Shown here: piece by piece, positions 21,860 through 29,227 of the stretch
Numbering within the stretch: the first letter of the stretch is position 1
Layout of the letters: every line of letters starts with the position of its first letter
Assembly (NCBI RefSeq): GCF_004122735.1
Contig: NZ_SDIF01000060.1
Location: forward strand, 1-40,152
DNA from: Streptomyces sioyaensis
Lineage (GTDB): Bacteria > Actinomycetota > Actinomycetes > Streptomycetales > Streptomycetaceae
Direction: 5' to 3'
DNA length: 40,152 bases
The notes under the pieces: model-generated
Databases searched by the model: none
Told to the model about the DNA's origin: nothing
What the model saw: only the letters and a program-made list of their open reading frames with translations
Position numbers and translations under genes: made by a program

Positions 21860-23131
21860 GTGTCCAGGCCGTCCGATCCCGATCCCGTGGAGCTCTACGG
21901 GCCGGAGTACAAGCGCGACCCCTACCCCCTGTACGCGGAGCTGCGCGAGCGCGGCCCCGTGCACCGGGTGCGTTTCCCCAGCGGGGTGTGCGCCTGGCTG
22001 GTCACCGGCTACGAGGCCGCCCACCGGGCGCTGACCGACGCCCGGCTGGGCAAGCACCACTCGCGGGGCAACGCGGCCTGGCGGGCCCGCGCCTCGATCA
22101 TGCCCGAGCCGCAGCACTCCCAGCTCCAGGTGCATCTGCTGCACCAGGACCCGCCCCGGCACACCGAGTTGCGCCGGCTGCTCGGTGACGCCTTCGCCCC
22201 GCAGCGCGTCGAGGGGCTCCGTCCGCGCTTCCAGGCGATGGCCGATGCCCTGCTCGACGGCCTCCCGGAGAGCGGCGAGGCCGATCTGGTCGCGGCCTTC
22301 GCGGCCCGCTTCCCCTTCCGGGTCCTCGCCGAGGTCATCGGTCTGCCCGAGGAGTTCGAGGCCCGCTTCGACCGGGACTGGGGCAAGGTGGTCCAGCCCG
22401 TGGGGCCCACCGACCCGGGCCGCCCGGCGTACGAGGCGCGGCTGCGCGGGCTGCAGCAGTACATCGCCGATCTGGTCCGCCACCAGCGCGCGGTGGGCGG
22501 CGAGGATCTGCTCTCCCGGCTGGTGGCCGCCCGCGACGCCGGGGCGCTCGGCCAGGAGGAGCTGGATTCCATGATCTTCCAGCTGCTGGTGGCGGGGCAG
22601 GAGCCGGTCACCAACCAGATCACCACGGCCCTGGTCACCCTGCTGCGGCACCCCGCGCACCTCGCGGCGCTGGCCGACCGTCCGGAGCTGCTGCCCCGCG
22701 CGGTCGAGGAACTCCTGCGGTACGACAGCGCCTTCGAGCTGACGACCTGGCGGTTCCTCGCCGAGGACGCCGACCTGCACGGGACCCGGATCCCGGCGGG
22801 CGACTCCGTCATCGTGTCGCTGTGCGCGGCGAACCGCGACGCGCGGCAGTTCCCCGACGCGGACACCCTCGACTTCGACCGCTCCCCCAACCCGCACCTC
22901 GCCTTCGGCCACGGCATCCACTTCTGCCCCGGTGCCGCGCTCGCCCGTATCGAACTCCAGATCGCCCTGGGCACCCTGCTGCGACGGCTGCCGGGCCTGC
23001 GGCCGGCCGTCCCGGAGAGCGAGCTGAACTGGATCCCGGCCGTCCTGGCGCGCGGGGTCGACCGGCTGCCGGTGGCCTACGGCACCGCGGGCCGCTGTCC
23101 CGTCACGAGTGGGCCTGATGCCGCGTGCTGA
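21860..23131 (+). CDS. Cytochrome P450 coupled to isocyanide synthase, atypical I-helix
   Basis: This 423-aa P450 has ExxR at E284-R287 and the heme loop FGHGIHFCPG with Cys356. The I-helix reads AGQEPVT (245-251): the acid E248 is kept, but the usual following Thr is replaced by Pro249. Loss of that Thr often goes with unusual P450 chemistry. GGAGGA 4 nt before the GTG at 21860 fixes the start; a longer frame lacks a ribosome site. The gene overlaps the isocyanide synthase by 7 nt, so it most likely acts on the isocyanide product or its precursor. The reaction (decarboxylation, desaturation or coupling) cannot be told from sequence. Confidence 0.9.
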   Translation: MSRPSDPDPVELYGPEYKRDPYPLYAELRERGPVHRVRFPSGVCAWLVTGYEAAHRALTDARLGKHHSRGNAAWRARASIMPEPQHSQLQVHLLHQDPPRHTELRRLLGDAFAPQRVEGLRPRFQAMADALLDGLPESGEADLVAAFAARFPFRVLAEVIGLPEEFEARFDRDWGKVVQPVGPTDPGRPAYEARLRGLQQYIADLVRHQRAVGGEDLLSRLVAARDAGALGQEELDSMIFQLLVAGQEPVTNQITTALVTLLRHPAHLAALADRPELLPRAVEELLRYDSAFELTTWRFLAEDADLHGTRIPAGDSVIVSLCAANRDARQFPDADTLDFDRSPNPHLAFGHGIHFCPGAALARIELQIALGTLLRRLPGLRPAVPESELNWIPAVLARGVDRLPVAYGTAGRCPVTSGPDAAC

Positions 23132-24072
23132 CCGTACCGGCGCCTCCCGGCGCGCGCGCCGATGTCCAGGCCGTGTGTGCGGCGGTGCTCGGCATCCTGC
23201 TGCCCCACCGGCGCACCCTGGACGCCGGCCACGACGACACCCCCGACGCCTTCCCCGCCCAACTGCGGCAGCTGGCCGGGCCGGTGGCGGCGGGCGAGCC
23301 GATCGTCTTCACCCTGCCGGGGTTCCCCTGCAAGTCCCCCAATCCGGCCAAGGTGCTCGGCCACCTGCCCGACGAGGGCGAACGGCTGGCGCTGCGCTTC
23401 CTGGACGGGCTGTGCGCCCGGATCGCCGCCGTGCATCCGCCCGGGGCGCGGATGATCCTCTGCTCGGACGGCCATGTCTTCAGCGACCTCATCCAGGTGC
23501 CGGACCGTGACATCGATGCCTATGCCGACGCCCTGCGCACCTTGATCCACGACGAGGGCCTGACCCAGCTGGACGTCTTCGACCTGCGGGACGTGTACGG
23601 GCAGGAGCTGTCGCACGACGCCAAGCGGAAACTGGTCCACGAGCGTTACGCCCCGGCCCTGGAGACCCTGCGGTCCCTGACGCACACCGACGAGCCGACC
23701 CGGCGGCTGTACCAGGGCATCACCAAGTTCCTCTTCGAGGACTCCGTCTCGTTCGCGGGGACCCGGTCGGCCCGGCAGCGCAACTGCCGGCGCCGGGCCT
23801 ACGGGGTGATGCAGCGCAGCCGCGCCTGGGGCGAGCTGATCGCCACACACCACCCGGGGGCGTTCCGGCTGTCCATCCATCCGCAGCCGCGGGGCTCGGC
23901 CAAGTTCGGCATCCGGCTGCTGGACGCGCCCGATGTGTGGATGACGCCCTGGCACTCGTGCGTGCTCGAACATGCCGATGGACGCCGGGAATTGCTGCAC
24001 CGCGCGGACGCCGAGCGGCTCGGCCGCCCGGTACTGCGTCAGGGGCGGCCGAGCCACTTCGCGGCCGGGTGA
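23125..24072 (+). CDS. Isocyanide synthase (PvcA/IsnA/Dit1 family)
   Basis: This 315-aa cytosolic enzyme has the family signature LPGFPCKSPNPAKVLGH at about 64-80, followed by CSDGHVFSDL near 113-122 and later IHPQ and TPWHSC. Family members convert the amino group of tyrosine or tryptophan to an isocyanide using a pentose-phosphate-derived carbon source, or are related to yeast Dit1. Length matches PvcA. The GTG at 23125 overlaps the P450 stop. No PvcB-like iron/2-oxoglutarate oxygenase is present; a P450 replaces it. The operon is convergent with a metal-chelate-type uptake system and back to back with copper efflux genes, which suggests a metal-binding isonitrile. The amino acid substrate is probably aromatic. 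Confidence 0.9.
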   Translation: MLTVPAPPGARADVQAVCAAVLGILLPHRRTLDAGHDDTPDAFPAQLRQLAGPVAAGEPIVFTLPGFPCKSPNPAKVLGHLPDEGERLALRFLDGLCARIAAVHPPGARMILCSDGHVFSDLIQVPDRDIDAYADALRTLIHDEGLTQLDVFDLRDVYGQELSHDAKRKLVHERYAPALETLRSLTHTDEPTRRLYQGITKFLFEDSVSFAGTRSARQRNCRRRAYGVMQRSRAWGELIATHHPGAFRLSIHPQPRGSAKFGIRLLDAPDVWMTPWHSCVLEHADGRRELLHRADAERLGRPVLRQGRPSHFAAG

Positions 24073-24090
24073 GGCGGCGGGGCGGGCCCG

Positions 24091-24879
24091 TCAGCCGTCG
24101 CCGGCGGGCAGCGGCTCGCGATGGTCGAAGGCGATCAGCGGATCACCGGTGAGCGGGTGGGCGGTGACCGCGGCGCGCACCCCGAACACCTCGGCCAGCA
24201 GCTGCGGCGTGAGCACCGTACGCGGGGCGCCGGACGCCACCACCCGCCCGGCGTGCAGCACATGCAGCCGGTCGCACAGGGAGGCCGCGGCGTTCAGGTC
24301 GTGCAGGGAGATCAGCGTCGTGCGGCGCTGGGCCCGCAGCAGCGCGAGCAGCTCCACCTGATGCCGGACGTCGAGGTGGTTGGTGGGCTCGTCCAGCACC
24401 AGCACTTCCGGGTCCTGGGCGAACGCACGGGCCAGCAGCACCCGTTGCCGCTCGCCCCCGGACAGCGCGGAGAACCGGCGGGCGCCCTGCCCGGCCATGC
24501 CGACGGCCGCCAGGGCGCCGGCCACGCACTCCCGGTCGGCGCGGTCCTCGCCCGCGAAGGCCCGCTTGTAGGGCGTACGGCCCATCGCCACCACTTCGTG
24601 CACGGTCAGCTCGAAGTCGCTGCCGCGCTCCTGCGGCAGCGCGGCGACCTGCCGTGCGGTCTGTCCCGGGGTGAGCGTGCGCAGGTCGGTCCCGGTCAGC
24701 AGCACCCGGCCGGCGGTGGGCCGCAGATGCCGGTAGACGGTCCGCAGCACGGTGGACTTGCCGCTGCCGTTGGGCCCGACGAGCCCGGCGATCTCGCCGG
24801 CCGCCGCCATCAGGCGCACTCCGGCGACGACGTCGCGGCCCGCATAGCCGACGTGCAGATCCTCGATCTCGACGGTCAC
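24091..24879 (-). CDS. FecE/BtuD-type ABC transporter ATPase
   Basis: This 262-aa ATPase powers uptake of iron-siderophore- or cobalamin-type chelates. Walker A is GPNGSGKST (35-43), the signature is LSGGERQR, Walker B ends LVLDEPTNHLD, and the switch is SLHDLN. The GTG at 24879 overlaps the permease stop (GTGA), so the three transport genes are one operon in the order lipoprotein, permease, ATPase. It ends 18 bp from the convergent isocyanide synthase. The cargo cannot be read from the ATPase. Confidence 0.9.
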   Translation of the reverse strand: MTVEIEDLHVGYAGRDVVAGVRLMAAAGEIAGLVGPNGSGKSTVLRTVYRHLRPTAGRVLLTGTDLRTLTPGQTARQVAALPQERGSDFELTVHEVVAMGRTPYKRAFAGEDRADRECVAGALAAVGMAGQGARRFSALSGGERQRVLLARAFAQDPEVLVLDEPTNHLDVRHQVELLALLRAQRRTTLISLHDLNAAASLCDRLHVLHAGRVVASGAPRTVLTPQLLAEVFGVRAAVTAHPLTGDPLIAFDHREPLPAGDG

Positions 24880-25976
24880 CGGCCCGCCTCCATCCGCCGG
24901 TCCAGCAGGAACAGCAGGACGGGCGCCCCGATCATCGCGGTGACGACGCCCACCGGCAGCTCCTGGGAGTCCATCGCCGTACGGCACACCACGTCCACCA
25001 CCACCAGCAGCAACGCGCCGGTCAGCGCGGACAGCGGCAGCAGCCGGCGGTGGTCGCCGCCGATCACCAGCCGGCACAGATGCGGCACCATCAGGCCCAC
25101 GAAGCCGATGGCGCCGGAGACCGCGACCAGGACGCCGGTCAGCAGCCCGGTCACCACGAACAGCTCCCTGCGCAGCCGGGTGACGTCCACGCCCACGCCG
25201 GCCGCGGTCTCGTCGCCCATGAGCAGCGCGTTCATGGCACGGGCCCGCGCCTGGAGGGCCAGCAGCCCGGCGCCGACCGCGGCCGCCGGCAGCCACAGGA
25301 CGCTCCAGGTGGCCCCGCCCAGGCTGCCCATCAGCCAGAACAGCACGCTCCGGGTCTGTTGTTCATCGCCGGCCTGCAACACCAGATAGCTGGTGAAGCC
25401 GGAGAGGAACTGGCCGATGCCCACTCCGGCCAGCACCAGCCGCAGCGGCGAGAAGCCGCCGCCCCGCCGGGCGAAGCACCACACCAGCGCGAACGAGGCC
25501 AGCGCACCGGCGAACGCGGCCGCCGAGAGCCCCAGCCCCAGGAGGTCGCCGGCCGAGGCGCCCAGCACGATGGCGGCGACCGCGCCGAGCGAGGCGCCGT
25601 TGGAGATGCCCAGCAGATAGGGGTCGGCCAGCGGATTGCGCACCATCGCCTGGGTCGCCGTCCCCACCAGCCCGAGCCCCGCACCGGCCAGTGCCGCCAA
25701 CAGCGCACGCGGCACCCGCAGTTGCCACACGATCAGGTCGTCGGTGCCCGGCCGGGGCGGCGCTCCGCCGAGCCGCTGGAGCACCACCGACCAGACGTGT
25801 CCGGGCGCGATGTCGGTGGAGCCCAGGCAGACCGCCGCGGTCAGCGCCGCCACCAGTGCGATCCCGAGCCCGGCGGCGAGCAGCCCGGCCCGCGGGGGAC
25901 GGCGCGCGGACCGCCCGTCGTCGACCCGGGCGCCCGGGTCCACCGCCGTCTCCGTCACTTCCGACGTCTGCGTCAC
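24876..25976 (-). CDS. FecCD-type ABC transporter permease
   Basis: This 366-aa membrane protein has about 9-10 hydrophobic segments and the family blocks WQLRVPRALLAALAGAGLG, RNPLADPYLLGIS and GFVGLMVPHLCRL, as in FecC/FecD/BtuC. It imports a metal chelate delivered by the lipoprotein gene upstream. It probably forms a homodimer since only one permease gene is present. The first 28 residues are polar and cytoplasmic. The GTG at 25976 overlaps the lipoprotein stop. The position next to an isocyanide synthase gives a candidate cargo, but iron siderophores or cobalamin are not excluded. Confidence 0.92.
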   Translation of the reverse strand: MTQTSEVTETAVDPGARVDDGRSARRPPRAGLLAAGLGIALVAALTAAVCLGSTDIAPGHVWSVVLQRLGGAPPRPGTDDLIVWQLRVPRALLAALAGAGLGLVGTATQAMVRNPLADPYLLGISNGASLGAVAAIVLGASAGDLLGLGLSAAAFAGALASFALVWCFARRGGGFSPLRLVLAGVGIGQFLSGFTSYLVLQAGDEQQTRSVLFWLMGSLGGATWSVLWLPAAAVGAGLLALQARARAMNALLMGDETAAGVGVDVTRLRRELFVVTGLLTGVLVAVSGAIGFVGLMVPHLCRLVIGGDHRRLLPLSALTGALLLVVVDVVCRTAMDSQELPVGVVTAMIGAPVLLFLLDRRMEAGR

Positions 25977-27037
25977 TTCCGAGCCGCCTTGAACCGGTCC
26001 GCATGGACGGTGTGCGCGATCTCCTCGACGGTGTCCGCATTGCCGACCCCGGCGATCGTCGTACGCTCCGAGCCGATCCGCAGGAACTTCCCGTTCCGCA
26101 CCGCCGCGAGGTCCTTGGTGGCGGGGAAGTTCTTCAGGAACGCCGCGGCCTCGTCGAAGGCCTTGGCGTTGGCCGCCGCGCTGCCCCGGTTGCGCACCCC
26201 GAGCTGGATCCAGTCCGGGTTCTTGGCGACCACGTCCTCCCAGGAGACGGGCTTGAAGTCGCCGTCGCAGCCGTCGAAGACGTTGCGCGCCCCGGCCTGG
26301 CGGATCACGGCGTTGGCGACCTGCGTGCGGCAGACGGCGACCGGCTGCTTGGTGCCCGCGTCGTAGTCGAAGAAGAAGTACGTCGGCCGCTTGCCGGGGG
26401 CGACGTCACCGACCGCCTTGCGCACCGCGCCGACCTTTGCCCGCATCCCCGCCACCAGGGCGTCGGCCCGCTTGCCGGTTCCGGTCACCGCGCCCAGCCG
26501 TCTGATGTCGTTCTCCACACCGGACAGGTCGTCCTGCGCCTTGCCGGCCGTCGGCGCGCAGGCGGTGGAGGTCAGATGAAGATGCTTGATGCCGGCCGCC
26601 GTGTACTCCTCCTCGGTCGGCGCGTCACCGGCCCCCTGCATGCCGTTCATCGAGGCGAAGGTGTCGACGTACAGATCGGCGCCCGAGCCGAGCAGCTTCT
26701 CCTTGGGAATCACCGACTTTCCCAGCACCGGCACCTTCTGGGCCGCGCCGTCCAGCGCGCCCGGCAGCGTCCCCTTGCCGGGCGGGAACCCGGTCCCGAT
26801 GACCCGGTCGCCCGCGCCCAGCCGCAACAGCATCTCCAGGGCGGCGGCATTGCTGGTGACGATCTTGCGGGGTGCGGACGAGAAGGTGAGCGAGCCCTTG
26901 CAGTCGGCGACCTTCACGGGAAAACCGGCCCCGGAGGCGGCCTTGTCCGTGCCCGCTCCCCCGCCGCCGCTGCCGCCGCACGCCGTGGCGCCCAGCGCGA
27001 CGACCACCGCGATCCCGCACAACTTCCCAGCACGCAT
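25973..27037 (-). CDS. Metal-chelate-binding lipoprotein (FecB/BtuF-like)
   Basis: This 354-aa extracytoplasmic binding protein starts with a lipoprotein signal (hydrophobic 8-16, ATAC with Cys20 as lipid site) and a Gly-rich spacer. The two-lobed domain begins at about residue 40 with family features APRKIVTSNAAALEML and LGAGDRVIGTG. A pair of Cys residues (CRTQ, GCDGD) may form a disulfide. GGGGAG 9 nt before the ATG fixes the start. It is the first gene of the uptake operon, and an 18-bp palindrome lies just upstream of its ribosome site. Substrate is unknown: siderophore, cobalamin or a copper isonitrile are all possible. Confidence 0.9.
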   Translation of the reverse strand: MRAGKLCGIAVVVALGATACGGSGGGGAGTDKAASGAGFPVKVADCKGSLTFSSAPRKIVTSNAAALEMLLRLGAGDRVIGTGFPPGKGTLPGALDGAAQKVPVLGKSVIPKEKLLGSGADLYVDTFASMNGMQGAGDAPTEEEYTAAGIKHLHLTSTACAPTAGKAQDDLSGVENDIRRLGAVTGTGKRADALVAGMRAKVGAVRKAVGDVAPGKRPTYFFFDYDAGTKQPVAVCRTQVANAVIRQAGARNVFDGCDGDFKPVSWEDVVAKNPDWIQLGVRNRGSAAANAKAFDEAAAFLKNFPATKDLAAVRNGKFLRIGSERTTIAGVGNADTVEEIAHTVHADRFKAARK

Positions 27038-27059
27038 GGCGCTTCTCCCCTACGCTCAC

Positions 27060-27077
27060 CGGCCGGTGCACCGGCCG
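27060..27077. promoter_or_regulatory. Perfect 18-bp palindrome upstream of the uptake operon
   Basis: The sequence is a perfect palindrome centred on TGCA (CGGCCGG flanking). It lies 23 bp before the lipoprotein start codon and directly upstream of the GGGGAG ribosome site. It could be a repressor operator, or in RNA a hairpin limiting translation. Confidence 0.5.
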
Positions 27078-27432
27078 TCTCACCCGCCGCAGCCGCGGTC
27101 GGCGGGCCGCGGTCACGGCCCGGCACAGGTAGTCGGCCCGAGAGCGGAGGCGGTTCCGGGGCAGGGGCACCCTTTTCCGCTCGGGAGAAGCAGACGGCGA
27201 GCTTGTCGTACCGGATGGCCACTGCGCGGTGTCACGCGTCCGCAAGCACTACGGCGGCTCCGTCCTGTCCTGAGGCGGTGTCTCCACGTGACGCAGAAAA
27301 GCCCAACTACCGCCCATGTTCACGCCGTTGACAGACATGTCTATCCATTAGAGGCTTTCGACGTCCTGACGGGGGACTGCGGAGCACCGGAATGTTGCGA
27401 TGGACGGTCCACGCCGTCTCGGGCGGAAACTC

Positions 27433-27467
27433 GTCGGCCACGTCACGTGCAGGTTCGACGTGCCGAC
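27433..27467 (+). promoter_or_regulatory. Hairpin in the leader of the secreted-protein gene
   Basis: GTCGG/CCGAC and CACGTC/GACGTG pair around a 12-nt loop with a single bulge, giving 11 bp. It ends 33 nt before the ATG at 27501. Role unknown. Confidence 0.35.
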
Positions 27468-27500
27468 CGAGCACCGGTATCAGCGGAAGGAGACGAAAGC

Positions 27501-28040
27501 ATGAAGTTACGTCGATGGGACGCCACATCTCGCCTCGTGCAGCGAGCGGGGGTTTTGGGGGCCGCGGCAGCCCTCGCTGTCGTCGGCACCGTGTCCACGG
27601 CGGGGGCGGCGACTCCCGGCCCGGGCTCAGCCCGGGTCCTCGGCAAGTCCGAACTCGCCTTCTACCCCTCGACCCATGGCAAAGCCACCGCCAGCTCAAG
27701 GGTCATCCACTGCGAGATGGTGTTCATCGGGGCCAACCACGGCGCGCCGCACCACTCCGGCCACGTGCCGGGTACGGTCAACGTCCGGGTCCGCGTGACC
27801 TGCACCAAGCCGGTGCGGATGATCCGCGCAAAGATCGGCCTCTTCAGCAACCACGGATCGAAGATCAAAGCCTACGGGAGCGTCGGGCGGGCCGCCGCCA
27901 AGGGCAACGCGGCGCTCGTCTGCCGGACCGGCTACTACCAGGGCGAGTCGGCCGCCCAAATCACCGCGCCCCCCGGCTACACCCCGCACACCGCGAACAT
28001 GGGCGCCAAGACCTCCAAGGTGCACCTCACGAGGTGCTGA
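27501..28040 (+). CDS. Secreted four-cysteine protein with an early TTA codon
   Basis: I do not recognise a family for this 179-aa precursor. A Sec signal peptide covers about residues 1-36 (MKLRRWDATSR, hydrophobic AGVLGAAAALAVVG, cleavage near AGAA). The mature part of about 143 residues is basic, with four Cys (HCEMVF, TCTKPV, VCRTGYY and a C-terminal RC) that can form two disulfides, and beta-rich runs such as VNVRVRVTC. GGAAGGAG upstream of the ATG is a strong ribosome site. Codon 3 is TTA, the rare leucine codon read by the bldA tRNA in Streptomyces, so production is probably tied to development. A secreted toxin, inhibitor or signal is possible but unproved. Confidence 0.8.
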   Translation: MKLRRWDATSRLVQRAGVLGAAAALAVVGTVSTAGAATPGPGSARVLGKSELAFYPSTHGKATASSRVIHCEMVFIGANHGAPHHSGHVPGTVNVRVRVTCTKPVRMIRAKIGLFSNHGSKIKAYGSVGRAAAKGNAALVCRTGYYQGESAAQITAPPGYTPHTANMGAKTSKVHLTRC

Positions 28041-28049
28041 CCCGGGGAA

Positions 28050-28826
28050 TCAGCGATTGACCTCATCGCTGTCTTCCCACACTGGATCGGTCACCTCGAC
28101 CGGCACGGCCTCCAGTCGCTCATCCGCCAGCACATCGGCGACGAGCGCCGCCGTGCCACCGAGATAGGTGGAGTCGAGGTCGATCTCCGTCGCGACACAC
28201 CAGGCCCGGTCCTCGGGCCAGAACACGTTGGGCGACTGTGGAGAGAGTGACATCGCCACTTCCCCCGCAGCGTCGAGCGGGCCCTCGAGCAGGAGATAAC
28301 TGCGTTCCGGCAGCTCCACTCGAGGGCCGTCGACGATGCCTGACGGAAACTCCGGGGGCAGCAGACCCGGCTCCGGCTGCCCGTCCCCCTCCTCCGACGT
28401 GAAAGTGAGGGTCGCGCGGCCGTCCGACGTGGACTCGTACCCGTCCCAGACGCAGAACCAGCAGCGGTCACCCGACGTGGTGTGCCGGGCCAGGACCTCA
28501 CACAGCGCCGCCAGCGTGGCAGGAGGCAGCACGCCCGGGTCGGGCTCCTCCTCCCAGGGCTTCGCCGCTCGCACGTCCGACGCAGGAGTGGCGAGCGCCC
28601 GGAACTGCACCCGCGGATGCACCACCCTGCCCGACCATGCGGCCACCTCCGCCCACGTCACGGGGCTTTCGTCGGACGCCGACGCCGGATGCAGAATCCG
28701 CGCGTACGCCTCGAATCCGTGCGGTACGAAAGCGCCCACGCCGGACCCGAACGGCCCGACCCTCGCCACCACCCAGTCGGCCGCTGCCACATCCCCAACC
28801 GGCCGCAGTCGCGAACGCCGAATCAT
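28050..28826 (-). CDS. Conserved hypothetical protein
   Basis: I cannot name a function for this 258-aa soluble, acidic protein. Visible features are VARVGPFGSGVGAFVPHGFEAY near the N-terminus, a CWFCVWDGY run near residue 125, YLLLEGPLDAAGEV near 180, and NVFWPEDRAWCVATEIDLDSTYLGG near 200-225. The whole looks like one conserved actinobacterial family without catalytic motif, signal or membrane segment. AGGAGG 8 nt before the ATG at 28826 decides the start over a longer frame that begins at 28892. It converges with the secreted-protein gene (9 bp gap) and is divergent from the PucR regulator. Confidence 0.75.
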   Translation of the reverse strand: MIRRSRLRPVGDVAAADWVVARVGPFGSGVGAFVPHGFEAYARILHPASASDESPVTWAEVAAWSGRVVHPRVQFRALATPASDVRAAKPWEEEPDPGVLPPATLAALCEVLARHTTSGDRCWFCVWDGYESTSDGRATLTFTSEEGDGQPEPGLLPPEFPSGIVDGPRVELPERSYLLLEGPLDAAGEVAMSLSPQSPNVFWPEDRAWCVATEIDLDSTYLGGTAALVADVLADERLEAVPVEVTDPVWEDSDEVNR

Positions 28827-29005
28827 GGTCTGCACCTCCTGCAACCATCCCCCGGCCTGGTTCGCTGCCGTCACCGGCAAGCGCCCCTCCACCGGGAGCG
28901 CGCCCGCTGCGACCTACGCCAACGGGTAGACCTACGACCTGCGAGGAAACTGGAAGAAACAAGGATAGTACGGTACCTCTTGCCGCAGGAGCGGAGCCGC
29001 TTCAC

Positions 29006-29027
29006 GCACGGCCTCCCGGCCGTGCGC
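29006..29027. terminator. Hairpin in the intergenic region
   Basis: CGCACGGCC (29006-29014) and GGCCGTGCG (29019-29027) pair perfectly around TCCC. Neither neighbouring gene ends here, so it may be an insulator, an attenuator or a remnant. Confidence 0.35.
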
Positions 29028-29138
29028 ACGGGTCTTCGTCAGCCGTTCCACAGGTATGAGGGCGTTGTCCACGGGACGACTTCAGCCCCGCCCCGCCCCG
29101 CCGCCGACGCCCCGTCAGCCGCCCACCAAGGGCCGACA

Positions 29139-29154
29139 GATCCTTAGTAGGATC
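29139..29154. promoter_or_regulatory. Inverted repeat upstream of the PucR gene
   Basis: GATCCT and AGGATC are separated by TAGT, 73 bp before the start codon at 29228. Position and symmetry suit an autoregulatory operator. Confidence 0.4.
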
Positions 29155-29227
29155 GCGGACCGGCGCGGTAGCTCAAGGCTCCGACCCTTCGATGTGACGC
29201 GTCACCACCGGCACCGGGAGGCGGTCG

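Larger units (their letters stand above)
27038..27500. other. Divergent regulatory region between uptake operon and secreted-protein gene
   Basis: I see no gene in these 463 bp. The left part holds the palindrome and leader of the uptake operon. A TTGACA box (27328-27333), overlapping the 10-bp palindrome AGACATGTCT (27333-27342), could be the -35 of the gene at 27501, although the -10 is unclear. A hairpin lies at 27433-27467. Confidence 0.5.
28827..29227. other. Divergent intergenic region upstream of the PucR regulator
   Basis: No convincing gene is present in these 401 bp. It contains a 9-bp hairpin (29006-29027) and a 16-bp inverted repeat (29139-29154). Frames reading through it have no ribosome sites or recognisable motifs. 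Confidence 0.5.

Noticed and set aside
27038..27300. Possible cobalamin riboswitch ahead of the FecB/BtuF-like operon
   Set aside because: A run resembling ACTACCTGTGCCG is present, but the conserved GCCACTGT-type B12 box and the other core elements are not found in the right order. A covariance search with RF00174 would settle it.
28836..29147. Possible gene on the plus strand between the conserved hypothetical and PucR genes
   Set aside because: The frames have no ribosome site, no conserved motif and mixed codon bias, and they begin inside the opposite gene.
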